The notes under the pieces were generated by a model. The model ran no database searches and was not told the DNA's origin. It saw only the letters and a list, made by a program, of their open reading frames with translations. 64,000 nucleotides of DNA, taken from positions 186,001 to 250,000 of the forward strand of contig NZ_CANLRG010000004.1 of NCBI RefSeq assembly GCF_947493565.1. Direction: 5' to 3'. The translations under genes and the position numbers were made by a program. Shown one piece after another: positions 1 through 9,553 of the stretch. The DNA is from an uncultured Lutibacter sp. (GTDB taxonomy: Bacteria > Bacteroidota > Bacteroidia > Flavobacteriales > Flavobacteriaceae). How positions within the stretch are numbered: the first letter of the stretch is position 1; every line of letters starts with the position of its first letter.

Positions 1-900
1 TTCTAAACTTTCTCTAATAGTGTTTTTTCTCACCTTTAATAATGAAGCTGTCATGGCCGCTGCCATTGCATTTTTTGTGTTGTGTTTTCCTTTTAATGCT
101 AAGGTTGATATACTCATTATCTTTTCTTCTTTTATGTATTTTAATATTATATTATCATCTTTTAAATAAGCTCCTTGTTCTAATTCTTTTTTTAATGAAA
201 AAGGTAGTAAAGTAGCTTTTACTTTATTATTCTTTATCCAGTTTAGTATTACTTCATCATCTGCATCAAAAATCAAAAAATCTTGTGCTGTTTGATTTTC
301 AGTAATCCTAAATTTAGAGTTCACATAGTTTTCAAACTTATAATTATACCTGTCTAAATGATCAGGAGTTATGTTTGTAATGATTGCTATATGAGGTGTA
401 AAATTCACAATGCCATCTAATTGAAAACTACTTAATTCCAACACATGAACATCATATTCATTTTCAGCAACTTGAGCAGCAAAACTTTCTCCAATATTTC
501 CTCCCATCCCTACATTTATTTTTGCTTTTTTCAAAATATGGTTTACCAACATGGTTGTGGTAGTTTTACCGTTTGAACCAGTGATACCCACAATAATTCC
601 ATTGGTATATTTTGAAGCAAATTCAATTTCTGAAATCACAGGAATTTTTCTTTCAATTAATTCTTGAATTATAGCAACCTTATCTGGAATTCCAGGGCTT
701 TTCATTACTATATCAGCTTCAAAAATTTTATCTTCTGAATGGTTTCCTTCTTCAAAAGGAATTTCATTATTTAAAAGAACTTGTTTATACTTTTGAGTTA
801 TTGTTCCTTTATCAGAAACAAAAACTTCAAAGCCTTTTTTTTTCCCAAGTATAGCTGCGCCTATTCCACTTTCTCCAGCACCAAGTACAACTAATTTCAT
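1..900 (-). CDS. murD: UDP-N-acetylmuramoylalanine--D-glutamate ligase, C-terminal part cut by window edge
   Basis: MurD adds D-glutamate to UDP-MurNAc-L-Ala in the cytoplasm during peptidoglycan synthesis. The frame is open from an ATG at 900 to the window edge, giving 300 residues of an expected 440-450. The N-terminus shows the dinucleotide-type loop VLGAGESGIGAA (residues 5-16), and the ATP-binding GITGSNGKTTTT lies near residue 105. The ATG abuts the mraY stop, so the two genes are translationally coupled in the division cluster. The frame is intact, so this is truncation by the window and not a pseudogene. Confidence 0.95.
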   Translation of the reverse strand, partial: MKLVVLGAGESGIGAAILGKKKGFEVFVSDKGTITQKYKQVLLNNEIPFEEGNHSEDKIFEADIVMKSPGIPDKVAIIQELIERKIPVISEIEFASKYTNGIIVGITGSNGKTTTTMLVNHILKKAKINVGMGGNIGESFAAQVAENEYDVHVLELSSFQLDGIVNFTPHIAIITNITPDHLDRYNYKFENYVNSKFRITENQTAQDFLIFDADDEVILNWIKNNKVKATLLPFSLKKELEQGAYLKDDNIILKYIKEEKIMSISTLALKGKHNTKNAMAAAMTASLLKVRKNTIRESLE

Positions 901-2127
901 TTATCGCAACTTTAATGTTACTATTGTTAATACCGCTAACATAATTCCAACAATCCAAAAACGAGTCACAATTTTACTTTCGTGATATCCTGATTTTTGA
1001 TAGTGATGGTGTAATGGAGACATTTTAAAAATTCTTCTTCCTTCTCCATATTTCTTTTTAGTATATTTAAAGAAACTTACTTGAAGAATTACGGATAAAT
1101 TTTCAACCAAAAATATGCCTGCTAAAATTGGAATTAATAACTCTTTTCTTACTGCTATTGCTAAAACAGCAATAATTCCTCCAATGGTTAAACTTCCTGT
1201 ATCTCCCATAAAAACTTGGGCTGGATAAGTATTATACCATAAAAACCCTACCAAACCTCCCACAAATGCAGCTATAAAAATGGTCATTTCTCCAGAGTTT
1301 GGGATATACATAACATCTAAATAATCTGCAAATATGATGTTACCAGATACCCAAGCAAAAATACCCAAGGTTAACACAATTATTGCTGAGGATCCCGCCG
1401 CTAAACCATCAATCCCATCTGTTAAGTTTGCTCCATTTGAAACCGCTGTTATGATAAAAATTACAATAGGGATAAAAATTAACCATGCATAATCTCTTAA
1501 TCCTTCACCAAACACATCTAATGCTGCTGCATAATCCAATTCATTGTCTTTTAAAAAAGGAATGGTAGTTTTGGTTGATTTTTTTGCATTTGCAAATAAA
1601 ACTGGTGTTCCTTCTTCAGTGGTGTATTGAAATTTATTTGGAAGCTGCTCTTTCATAGTTACACTAGGATGAAAATAAAGCATTGCTCCTACAAATATTC
1701 CTAAGGTAACTTGCCCCAAAACCTTAAATCTCCCCTTTAAACCTGCTTTGTCTTTTTTAAATATTTTAATATAGTCATCAATAAAACCAATAGTACCCAT
1801 CCATAAAGTTGTCACTAATAATATAACTATATAAACATTATCAATTTGCGCAAAAAGAACTACCGGAATTAAGGTGGCTAAAATTATAATTACACCTCCC
1901 ATTGTTGGGGTTCCTGCTTTTTCAACTTGACCTTCTAACCCTAAATCACGAACAGACTCTCCAACTTGTTTACGTTGTAAGTAATTAATAATTTGTTTTC
2001 CATAAATTGTTGAAAACAGTAATGAAGCTATAAATGCCATTGCTGAACGAAAGGAAATGTACTGAAACAAACCTGCCCCAGCTAGATCGTAATGTTTTTC
2101 TAAATAATCGAATAAATAATATAACAT
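901..2127 (-). CDS. mraY: Phospho-N-acetylmuramoyl-pentapeptide transferase
   Basis: MraY moves phospho-MurNAc-pentapeptide from UDP to undecaprenyl phosphate, forming lipid I in the inner membrane. The 408-residue protein has about ten hydrophobic segments, the family motif KAGTPTMGG (70-78), the Asp pair in FIDDY (115-119), a [12 protein letters not shown] motif and the C-terminal MSPLHHHY histidine motif. It is longer than the 360-residue E. coli protein because of a hydrophilic insert around residues 155-205, which I recall as usual in Bacteroidota. It lies 4 nt after murE and directly before murD. Confidence 0.97.
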   Translation of the reverse strand: MLYYLFDYLEKHYDLAGAGLFQYISFRSAMAFIASLLFSTIYGKQIINYLQRKQVGESVRDLGLEGQVEKAGTPTMGGVIIILATLIPVVLFAQIDNVYIVILLVTTLWMGTIGFIDDYIKIFKKDKAGLKGRFKVLGQVTLGIFVGAMLYFHPSVTMKEQLPNKFQYTTEEGTPVLFANAKKSTKTTIPFLKDNELDYAAALDVFGEGLRDYAWLIFIPIVIFIITAVSNGANLTDGIDGLAAGSSAIIVLTLGIFAWVSGNIIFADYLDVMYIPNSGEMTIFIAAFVGGLVGFLWYNTYPAQVFMGDTGSLTIGGIIAVLAIAVRKELLIPILAGIFLVENLSVILQVSFFKYTKKKYGEGRRIFKMSPLHHHYQKSGYHESKIVTRFWIVGIMLAVLTIVTLKLR

Positions 2128-2131
2128 CTCT

Positions 2132-3595
2132 TTAACTTTCTATGGCATTTAATATTTGTGATATTTTCTCAAAATCGTCAAAATGAGATCGAACTCCATT
2201 AATTTCCTGATACGTTTCGTGCCCTTTACCAGCAATTAAAATGATGTCTCCACTTTTTGCTAATTTTGTTGCCGTTTTAATTGCCTGCTCTCTATCTAAA
2301 ATTGAAATGGTTTTTTTATAGTTTTGAGGTTCTACACCTGTTTCAATTTCATTTATAATAATTTGCGGATTTTCTGTCCTCGGATTGTCTGATGTAAAAA
2401 TTACCTGCGTACTTAATTGAGATGCTAGACGCCCCATAATAGGGCGTTTAGCTTTATCTCGGTCTCCACCGCATCCCACAACGGTAATCACTTGTTCGTT
2501 CCCTGTTCTTATATCATTTATTGTTTCTAGAACATTTTTTAAAGCATCTGGTGTATGCGCATAATCAACTACTGCAGTTATGCCCTCTTTGGAAATAAAA
2601 TATTGAAAACGCCCAGTTACACTTTCTAATTCGCTTAAATAAGTAAGCACTTCTGTTTTATGGAGTTTTAACAGTTTTGCCACTCCATAAACTGCCAATA
2701 AATTGTAGGCATTAAAACTTCCAATTAGCCTTGTCCACACTTCATCTCCATCTATATTTAGCAATAGACCTGTAAATTGATTTTCTAATATTTTAGCTTT
2801 AAAATCTGCCATAGTTTTTAAGGCATACGTATATTTTTCAGCATTGGTATTTTGAAGCATCAACAGTCCATTTTTATCATCGCTATTCACAAGTGCGAAA
2901 GCTGATTTTGGTAAAGAATCAAAAAATGATTTTTTTACATCTCTATATTCTTTAAACGTTTTATGATAATCTAAATGATCGTGCGTTAAGTTGGTAAATA
3001 CCCCCCCTTCAAAATGCAAACCTTTGGTTCTTTTTTGATGAATACCATGAGAACTAACTTCCATAAAGCAATACTCTACACCTGCATTAACCATTTCATT
3101 TAAATAGTTGTTAATAAGTAACGAATTAGGAGTTGTATGAGTTGCTTGATGTTCTTTTTGATCAATTAAAATTTTAACTGTAGATAATAAACCTGCCTTA
3201 AAACCAGCTTTTTGAAATAACTTGTACAGTAAAGTTGCTATTGTAGTTTTCCCATTAGTTCCAGTGATTCCAATGAGTTTTAATTTTGCCGAAGGGTTTT
3301 CATAAAAATTTGAAGCTATCACAGCCAAAGCACTATCTGAATCTTCAACTTCCACATAAGTAACTCCTTCAACTAACGTAGTTGGTAATTGTTGGCATAC
3401 AATTGCTATTGCTCCAGATTCTATTGCCTGACCAATAAATTTATGACCGTCAAAAACCAACCCTTTTTGAGCAACAAATAAACTCCCTTGCTTTACTTTT
3501 CTAGAATCAAAATCTATACTTACCACGTTTTTATTTGTAGCTCCATGTATAGCAGTGATAGTAACTTTATATAATATGTCTTTAATTAGCTTCAA
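2132..3595 (-). CDS. murE: UDP-MurNAc-L-Ala-D-Glu ligase, probably meso-diaminopimelate specific
   Basis: MurE adds the third peptide residue to the peptidoglycan precursor. The 487-residue sequence has the Mur-ligase ATP loop TGTNGKTT (111-118), the central HDHLDYH region and a C-terminal DNPRTENP motif near residue 400. The DNPR form is the one associated with meso-diaminopimelate rather than lysine, so I infer a DAP-type cell wall. The start codon directly follows the ftsI stop. Confidence 0.96.
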   Translation of the reverse strand: MKLIKDILYKVTITAIHGATNKNVVSIDFDSRKVKQGSLFVAQKGLVFDGHKFIGQAIESGAIAIVCQQLPTTLVEGVTYVEVEDSDSALAVIASNFYENPSAKLKLIGITGTNGKTTIATLLYKLFQKAGFKAGLLSTVKILIDQKEHQATHTTPNSLLINNYLNEMVNAGVEYCFMEVSSHGIHQKRTKGLHFEGGVFTNLTHDHLDYHKTFKEYRDVKKSFFDSLPKSAFALVNSDDKNGLLMLQNTNAEKYTYALKTMADFKAKILENQFTGLLLNIDGDEVWTRLIGSFNAYNLLAVYGVAKLLKLHKTEVLTYLSELESVTGRFQYFISKEGITAVVDYAHTPDALKNVLETINDIRTGNEQVITVVGCGGDRDKAKRPIMGRLASQLSTQVIFTSDNPRTENPQIIINEIETGVEPQNYKKTISILDREQAIKTATKLAKSGDIILIAGKGHETYQEINGVRSHFDDFEKISQILNAIES

Positions 3596-5587
3596 TTAAG
3601 TTAATTTTATTTTAATGGTTGCACCTTTAATTATTTTTTCTCCTTCATTTATAGATTGTTCAACAACTTTACCTGTTCCATAAAAGTTAACTTTCAATCC
3701 TAAATTTTCAAGCAAAGAAATGGCGTCCATACCCGCCATTCCTTTGACATTTGGGATCGAATTATATTCCTTGTTTGAAATAGTATAATAGGTGTTAAAG
3801 CTATTTTGAACACTTTTAAAATTTGGCATTCTCTTATCAACTTCATTAATAATATAGTTTGATGTATAAATTTTTTGTGCGATATCTTTAAATACAGGTC
3901 CTGACACATCTGCTCCATAATACCCAGTTTGAACTTTTGGTTTATGAATTACCACAATGCAAGAATATTTGGGATCTTCAGCAGGAAAATATCCTGCAAA
4001 AGAAGACACGTATTTTTTATCTTTTACCCACTCTTGATAATTTCCATATTCCGTTCTTGCAGTTCCTGTTTTACCTGCCATAGAAAAATTTTCAGCATAT
4101 AGTTTTCTACCTGTTCCTTTTTCCACAACATTTTTCAGTACTTCTTGAATTTTTTTAACAGTTTCTTTTGAGCATACTGCTGGATTAATGATTTCTTTCC
4201 CGAAAGACTCCACATGTTGATCCCAAGAACGAATTTCTTTCACAAATTTTGGCTTCACCATCTCACCATTATTTGCAATTGCATTGTAAAAAGTTAATGT
4301 TTGTAATGGTGTTAATTTTAAATTATAACCGTACGCAATTGACGGCAAAGCATTTTTACTCCATAACTTATGCCCAGGACTAGGAATTAATGGAACTCCT
4401 TCTCCTTCTAACGGCAATCCTAAACGCTTATCAACATTTATCTCTTTTAAAGCATCGATGAATTCATCTGGTTTCTTCCCAAAATTTTCCTCTATCAGTC
4501 TTGCAAAGGCAATGTTTGAAGAAACTTCTAAAGCTCTAGCGGCAGATATTTTTCCATACCCCCCTCTTTTAGAATCATTGATATACCTTCCATACATTTT
4601 ATATCTTCCATTCCCTGTATCAACCACTGTACTTGTATCAATCTTACCAGATTCTAAGGCAACAACCATTGCCATTAATTTAAAAGCTGAACCAGGCTCA
4701 TGAGATTCTCCAACTGCATAATTTAATCTTTCATAGTATTTCCCTTCTGAATTTCTTCCTAAATTTGAAATTGCTTTTATTTCCCCAGTTTTAGTTTCCA
4801 TAACTACCACACAACCGTGATCTGCACTGTAATACTCCAATTGTTTCAATAAAGAGTGATGAGCGATATCTTGTATGTTTACATCTATGGTAGTTACTAT
4901 ATCTTTACCATCTACTGGTTCTTTTTCATTATTATCATTAATAGGTTTCCATTGTCCTTTAGCAATTTTTTGCTTCATTCTCCATCCATGTCTTCCTTTT
5001 AAATAGCGTCTAAATGCACCTTCAATTCCTGGACCCCCTCTATAATCATCGTATCCTATGGTTCTTTCTGCTACTTTTCCTAATGGATGCGCCCTTACTG
5101 TAGATTGCTCAGCAATAAAACCTCCTTTATACATTCCTAAATTAAAAATTGGAAAACTTTTAATCTTCATATAATCCGTATAACCTAATTTACGAGCAAT
5201 AAATAAGTATCTATTTTTATTTTTTCTAGCCTTTCTAATTTGGGTCTCCCATTTTGATGCTGTTCCTCCCAACATTTTAGATAGCTCCACAGATAATGCT
5301 CTAATATTTTTTTCAAAATCTTCACTCTTAACTGTAAAAGCATCCATTCTTATTTCATATTGCGGCATTGATGTAGCCAACAAACTTCCATCTGCAGAAA
5401 AAACATTTCCTCTATTGGCAAAAATTGTATCGTTTCTTAATGTTAATTGTTCAGATAAACTCCTGTACTTATCTCCATCTGCAAATTGTATGTTTGTTAA
5501 ACGCACCACAACAGCTACCAGTAAAATAGTAACAAATACAAATACAATGTATAATTTGTTTAATATGCCTTTTTTGGTAACTGCCAA
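3596..5587 (-). CDS. ftsI: Division transpeptidase (class B PBP) with C-terminal PASTA domain
   Basis: FtsI cross-links septal peptidoglycan. The 663-residue protein has one N-terminal membrane anchor (about 11-30), a PBP dimerisation domain, and a transpeptidase domain with SAFK (nucleophile Ser near 300), an SSN motif and KTGTAR near 505. The last 55 or so residues (from about IPNVKGMAG) form a PASTA domain. The classical E. coli FtsI lacks PASTA; the form here resembles SpoVD/PBP2x architecture, as known from Bacteroidota. It sits between ftsL and murE. Confidence 0.96.
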   Translation of the reverse strand: MAVTKKGILNKLYIVFVFVTILLVAVVVRLTNIQFADGDKYRSLSEQLTLRNDTIFANRGNVFSADGSLLATSMPQYEIRMDAFTVKSEDFEKNIRALSVELSKMLGGTASKWETQIRKARKNKNRYLFIARKLGYTDYMKIKSFPIFNLGMYKGGFIAEQSTVRAHPLGKVAERTIGYDDYRGGPGIEGAFRRYLKGRHGWRMKQKIAKGQWKPINDNNEKEPVDGKDIVTTIDVNIQDIAHHSLLKQLEYYSADHGCVVVMETKTGEIKAISNLGRNSEGKYYERLNYAVGESHEPGSAFKLMAMVVALESGKIDTSTVVDTGNGRYKMYGRYINDSKRGGYGKISAARALEVSSNIAFARLIEENFGKKPDEFIDALKEINVDKRLGLPLEGEGVPLIPSPGHKLWSKNALPSIAYGYNLKLTPLQTLTFYNAIANNGEMVKPKFVKEIRSWDQHVESFGKEIINPAVCSKETVKKIQEVLKNVVEKGTGRKLYAENFSMAGKTGTARTEYGNYQEWVKDKKYVSSFAGYFPAEDPKYSCIVVIHKPKVQTGYYGADVSGPVFKDIAQKIYTSNYIINEVDKRMPNFKSVQNSFNTYYTISNKEYNSIPNVKGMAGMDAISLLENLGLKVNFYGTGKVVEQSINEGEKIIKGATIKIKLT

Positions 5588-5595
5588 TGTTAACT

Positions 5596-5922
5596 TTATT
5601 TTTTTGAAACAACCTTAATAACTTGCGGTGGATTTTCACTTGGTTTTAAACCTTGATCCAATACTTTATTTCTAATTGCCGATTCTAACTTCAGTTTCAT
5701 TGAAATTGAACGAGTATCAACAAATTCTGCTCTTAATTCTTTTATTTTTTTATTGAGTTCAGCAATTTCCATTACCTTTTTATCAGAACTATGTGCACTT
5801 GCAATCATTAGCATCATTAAACCAACTAAAAACAAAATAAATCGCCAATTTTTTAAGGAATCTTTACTTATTAAGAAGTTTCCTTTTAACAAACCGTATA
5901 TTTTATTTTTTACTATCGACAT
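5596..5922 (-). CDS. ftsL: FtsL-like small membrane division protein
   Basis: The 108-residue protein has a cytoplasmic N-terminus, one transmembrane segment (about 27-44), and a short, polar, probably coiled-coil periplasmic part. The size, topology and position between rsmH and ftsI fit FtsL, which joins FtsB and FtsQ in the divisome. Sequence similarity within this family is always low, so the call rests mainly on gene order. Its start overlaps the rsmH stop by one base. Confidence 0.85.
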   Translation of the reverse strand: MSIVKNKIYGLLKGNFLISKDSLKNWRFILFLVGLMMLMIASAHSSDKKVMEIAELNKKIKELRAEFVDTRSISMKLKLESAIRNKVLDQGLKPSENPPQVIKVVSKK

Positions 5923-6818
5923 TAAAAAAGTGTTGCAATTCTTAATTTAGCACTACGAGCTCTATTATTTTCTTTAATTTCAGCCTGAGTTGGAACCATC
6001 ATTTTACCAACTTTTTTTAATGGCACTTTTACATTTCCAAAAAAATCTTTTTCTGGCTCACCTTCAAATATTCCATTTCTAATAAATCGCTTTACCAATC
6101 TATCTTCCAATGAATGATATGAGATTACACTTAAACGCCCATTTTCATTCAACAATTCAGGCACTTGCATTAAAAATTCTTTTAAAACTTCTATTTCCTG
6201 ATTTACTTCGATTCTAATTCCTTGAAATATTTGAGCAAAAATCTTGTGTTCAACTTTTTTGGGAACAAACTCACTCAAAACTTCTTTCAACTCAAAACTT
6301 GTTTTAATCTTTTTTTCAGAACGTGCCTCAATAATTTTTTTAGCAATGGCTTTTGCATTTCGTAACTCTCCGTATTGAAAAAGCACATTACTTAATTTTT
6401 CTTCCTCATAATTATTTACAACTTCAAATGCCGAAATACCATCTCCTTGATTCATTCGCATATCCAAATCTGCATCAAAACGCGTAGAAAAACCTCTTTG
6501 AGCTTCATCAAATTGATGTGAAGACACTCCTAAATCAGCTAAAATTCCATCTACTTTCTTTATTCCATAAAACCTCAAATACCTTTTTATAAACCTAAAA
6601 TTTTGAGGAATTAGTGTAAATCTATCATCCTTAATACTATTTTGCTGCGCATCTTCATCTTGATCAAAAGCAAATAATTTACCCCGCTCACTTAACCTAC
6701 TCAAAATCTCTTTTGAATGACCTCCTCCACCAAATGTAACATCTACATATATCCCATTAGGCTTAATATTTAAACCATCTACGCTTTCTTTTAATAAAAC
6801 TGGATTATGATACTTCAT
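5922..6818 (-). CDS. rsmH: 16S rRNA (cytosine(1402)-N4)-methyltransferase
   Basis: RsmH (MraW) methylates C1402 of 16S rRNA in the ribosomal P site. The 298-residue protein starts with YHNPVLLKESVDGL and has the SAM-binding VDVTFGGGGHS (25-35), plus the family motifs DLGVSSHQ and ISYHSLEDR. It overlaps the 3' end of mraZ by 14 bp, a common arrangement in this cluster. Confidence 0.97.
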   Translation of the reverse strand: MKYHNPVLLKESVDGLNIKPNGIYVDVTFGGGGHSKEILSRLSERGKLFAFDQDEDAQQNSIKDDRFTLIPQNFRFIKRYLRFYGIKKVDGILADLGVSSHQFDEAQRGFSTRFDADLDMRMNQGDGISAFEVVNNYEEEKLSNVLFQYGELRNAKAIAKKIIEARSEKKIKTSFELKEVLSEFVPKKVEHKIFAQIFQGIRIEVNQEIEVLKEFLMQVPELLNENGRLSVISYHSLEDRLVKRFIRNGIFEGEPEKDFFGNVKVPLKKVGKMMVPTQAEIKENNRARSAKLRIATLF

Positions 6819-7278
6819 CTTCGCTATCTATTACATTTCCCATAACTTCTTCTGCTAAATCTGCAAAATCAACTGTTGCATCATCAATAGCTTTTTCATA
6901 GTGTTCTTTATCCCAAATTTCAATTATATTAACAGATGAAGCCAACACCACATTTTTTTCAATTCCAGCAAAAGCTTGTAAATCTTTTGGTATTAAAAGT
7001 CTTCCTAAGCTATCCAACTCAACAACTTTTACACCTGCAGTAAACCTTCTAATAAAATCATTATTCTTTTTTACAAACCTATTTAGCTTATTAACTTTCG
7101 CCATCATCAAGTTCCACTCAGACATAGGATACATTTCCAAACAAGGCTGAAAAACTGAACGTTTCAAAACAAAACCCTCTTGTAAAATTGGAGCCAACTG
7201 CTTCTTTAATGCAACAGAAAGCAATAACCTTCCCTTAGCATCCGCCTTAGCTTCATATGTTCCAATTAGATTCACCAT
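6805..7278 (-). CDS. mraZ: MraZ transcriptional regulator of the division cluster
   Basis: MraZ is a ring-forming DNA-binding protein with two SpoVT/AbrB-type repeats and represses its own operon in E. coli. The sequence shows one DAKGRL and one LDSLGRLLIP repeat core. The open frame extends upstream to 7329, but I chose the ATG at 7278 because the family begins MxNLIGTYE, because the -7 promoter element lies at 7297-7304, and because the operator boxes would otherwise be coding. This start gives 157 residues. See the operator at 7315-7339. Confidence 0.95.
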   Translation of the reverse strand: MVNLIGTYEAKADAKGRLLLSVALKKQLAPILQEGFVLKRSVFQPCLEMYPMSEWNLMMAKVNKLNRFVKKNNDFIRRFTAGVKVVELDSLGRLLIPKDLQAFAGIEKNVVLASSVNIIEIWDKEHYEKAIDDATVDFADLAEEVMGNVIDSEDEVS

Positions 7279-7296
7279 TTTGTTTGAGATATAATT

Positions 7297-7339
7297 CAAA
7301 AATATAAATTTTTTCCCACATTTTTCCACTTTTACCCAC
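7297..7339 (-). promoter_or_regulatory. mraZ promoter with three MraZ boxes
   Basis: On the minus strand a consensus -7 element TATTTTTG lies at 7297-7304. Upstream are three direct repeats GTGGG, GTGGA, GTGGG at 7335-7339, 7325-7329 and 7315-7319. The pitch is exactly 10 bp, that is, a 5-bp unit plus 5-bp spacer. This is the spacing published for MraZ boxes in E. coli. The boxes cover the place where the -33 element would lie, which suggests repression by exclusion of RNA polymerase. The match is seen; the binding is inferred. Confidence 0.8.
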
Positions 7340-7454
7340 TTTGTTGATAACTTTTAACATATCTAACAGATATTTACTTAGTTTTTTGAAATACAGTCAA
7401 TTAATATTTTATTCACTCCTTTATTTAAAAAAAGTGTATTTTCGAAAAAAAAGC

Positions 7455-7462
7455 TACCTTTG
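7455..7462 (+). promoter_or_regulatory. -7 promoter element of the hydrolase-engB-rlu operon
   Basis: TACCTTTG matches the Bacteroidota consensus TAnnTTTG exactly and ends 24 bases before the ATG at 7487. No good TTG is found 17-23 bp upstream. Confidence 0.6.
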
Positions 7463-7486
7463 TCATAGCTTAAAACTTAAAATTTA

Positions 7487-8251
7487 ATGAGCAAAAATCT
7501 TATCAAAGAAGGTAAATATAGTTATGTAGAAGCTGGGGAAGGACAGCCCCTTATTATTCTTCATGGCCTTATGGGAGGTTTGAGTAATTTTAGTGGAGTG
7601 CTAAATTATTTTTCAAAAAAAGGATATCGAGTAATCATCCCTGAATTACCAATTTATACATTACCACTTTTAAAAACCAATGTTAAAAACTTATCTAAAT
7701 TTTTAAAAGATTTTATGAAATTTAAAAATTTGGATGAAGCAATTTTAATTGGAAATTCTCTTGGCGGTCATATTGCATTATACTTTACCAAATTAAATAT
7801 TGACAATGTAAAGGCTCTCGTTTTAACAGGAAGCTCAGGATTATATGAGAAATCTATGGGAGATACTTACCCTAAGAGAGGCAATTACGAATATATTAAA
7901 GTAAAAACCGAAGAAGTATTTTACGACCCTAAAGTTGCAACCAAAGAAGTTGTAGATGAAATTTTTGAATCTGTAAACGATAGAAGTAAGGTTATAAGAA
8001 CTTTAGCTATTGCTAAAAGTGCTATTAGACATAATATGGCTAAAGACCTTCCAAAAATGAATATTCCTACTTGTATAATTTGGGGTAAAAATGACAGTGT
8101 TACTCCCCCTGAAGTTGCAAAGGATTTTGAAAAATTATTACCCGACGCCAATCTATTTTGGATAGATAAATGTGGTCATGCACCAATGATGGAACATCCT
8201 GAAGAATTTAATAGAATTCTTGAAAATTGGTTAAATGATAGAAACCTTTAG
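7487..8251 (+). CDS. Alpha/beta-fold hydrolase
   Basis: The 254-residue cytoplasmic protein has the oxyanion-side HGLMGG (26-31), the nucleophile elbow GNSLGG with Ser91, an acid in GKNDSV near 202 and the catalytic His in CGHAP near 231. These are a complete triad of the serine hydrolase fold. The substrate cannot be read from the sequence. It lies 2 nt before engB and is likely co-transcribed with it. Confidence 0.9.
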   Translation: MSKNLIKEGKYSYVEAGEGQPLIILHGLMGGLSNFSGVLNYFSKKGYRVIIPELPIYTLPLLKTNVKNLSKFLKDFMKFKNLDEAILIGNSLGGHIALYFTKLNIDNVKALVLTGSSGLYEKSMGDTYPKRGNYEYIKVKTEEVFYDPKVATKEVVDEIFESVNDRSKVIRTLAIAKSAIRHNMAKDLPKMNIPTCIIWGKNDSVTPPEVAKDFEKLLPDANLFWIDKCGHAPMMEHPEEFNRILENWLNDRNL

Positions 8252-8253
8252 CA

Positions 8254-8865
8254 ATGAAAATTAAATCCGCTAATTTTGTAATTAGCAATAGTGATGTTGC
8301 AAAATGCCCTAAAGAAAGACTGCCAGAATACGCTTTTATTGGAAGATCTAACGTAGGAAAATCATCGCTTATAAATATGCTAACAGGTCAAAATAAACTA
8401 GCAAAAACATCTGGAAGACCCGGGAAAACTCAATTAATCAATCACTTTAAAATTAACAACAATTGGTTTTTAGTTGATTTGCCTGGCTATGGTTATGCCA
8501 AAGTTTCTAAAAGCATTAAAAAAAACTTTCAAAGTTTTATAAAAAATTACTTTTTACAAAGAGAACAACTTATCTGCACATTTGTTTTAGTAGATTGCAG
8601 ACATGAGCCTCAAAAAATTGATTTGGAATTTATGGAGTTTTTAGGCGAAAATGAAATTCCTTTTTGTATCATTTTCACAAAATCTGACAAACTTAAACTT
8701 TCTGAATTGAATAGAAATATTCAAGTTTATACAAAAAAAATGACCACGACCATTTGGGAAGAAATGCCTCAATATTTTGTTACTTCGGCAACTTCATCAA
8801 ACGGAAAAGATGAACTACTTAACTTTATTGATAATATTAATCAAGGATTAGAAGAAGGTTTATAA
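8254..8865 (+). CDS. engB: Ribosome biogenesis GTP-binding protein EngB/YsxC
   Basis: EngB is a small essential GTPase that acts in assembly of the large ribosomal subunit. The 203-residue sequence has the P-loop GRSNVGKSS (30-38), the G3 motif DLPGYG (75-80) and the G4 motif TKSD (142-145), in the order and length typical of the family. It sits between the hydrolase (2 nt) and the pseudouridine synthase (1 nt). Confidence 0.97.
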   Translation: MKIKSANFVISNSDVAKCPKERLPEYAFIGRSNVGKSSLINMLTGQNKLAKTSGRPGKTQLINHFKINNNWFLVDLPGYGYAKVSKSIKKNFQSFIKNYFLQREQLICTFVLVDCRHEPQKIDLEFMEFLGENEIPFCIIFTKSDKLKLSELNRNIQVYTKKMTTTIWEEMPQYFVTSATSSNGKDELLNFIDNINQGLEEGL

Positions 8866-8866
8866 A

Positions 8867-9553
8867 ATGGGTTCAACCATAAAAAATTTACAGATTCTTT
8901 TTGAGGACAACCACTTAATTATTGTAAACAAACAATCTGGTGATATTGTACAAGGAGATAAAACTGGAGACCAACCTTTAAGCGATATTATTAAAGAGTA
9001 CATTAAAAAAAATTACAACAAACCAGGAAATGTCTTTTTAGGAGTTGTACACAGGTTAGACAGACCCACAACTGGCGTTGTAGTTTTTGCCAGAACTTCA
9101 AAAGCTTTAGAACGTTTTAATAAAATGCTACGTAATAAAGAGGTGCATAAAACCTATTGGGCAGTTGTAAAAAACAAACCAAAAAATTCTAAAGACTCTT
9201 TAACAAGCTACTTAAAAAAGAATCCCAAAAACAACAAATCAACCTCTTATTCATCTGAAATAGAGGGAAGTAAAAAAGCAATTCTTCATTACAAGGTATT
9301 AAAATCACTTACTAATTATCACTTACTAGAAGTTGATTTAGAAACAGGCAGACATCATCAAATTCGCTGTCAATTAGCCTCTATAGGAAGTCCTATTAAA
9401 GGTGATTTAAAATATGGTTTTAACAGAAGCAATAAAGATGCAAGTATTCATTTACATGCTCGTAAAATTGAATTTATTCATCCTGTATCAAAAGAAAATA
9501 TTTCTATTGTTGCCCCCACTCCAAAAGATGTAATTTGGGACGCTTGTAATTAA
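8867..9553 (+). CDS. RluA-family pseudouridine synthase without S4 domain
   Basis: The 228-residue protein has the catalytic motif HRLDRPTTG with Asp65, and a later ETGRHHQIR motif, which define the RluA family that converts uridine to pseudouridine in RNA. There is no N-terminal S4 RNA-binding domain, so the target cannot be assigned to RluC or RluD sites. Its last four bases overlap the end of the convergent argH. Confidence 0.93.
   Translation: MGSTIKNLQILFEDNHLIIVNKQSGDIVQGDKTGDQPLSDIIKEYIKKNYNKPGNVFLGVVHRLDRPTTGVVVFARTSKALERFNKMLRNKEVHKTYWAVVKNKPKNSKDSLTSYLKKNPKNNKSTSYSSEIEGSKKAILHYKVLKSLTNYHLLEVDLETGRHHQIRCQLASIGSPIKGDLKYGFNRSNKDASIHLHARKIEFIHPVSKENISIVAPTPKDVIWDACN

Noticed and set aside
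1-900. murD as a pseudogene because the gene ends early
   Set aside because: The frame is open through the window edge; only the window cuts it.
7279-7329. N-terminal extension of MraZ from the longer open frame
   Set aside because: It would overlap the promoter element and the operator boxes, and the family starts at the later methionine.
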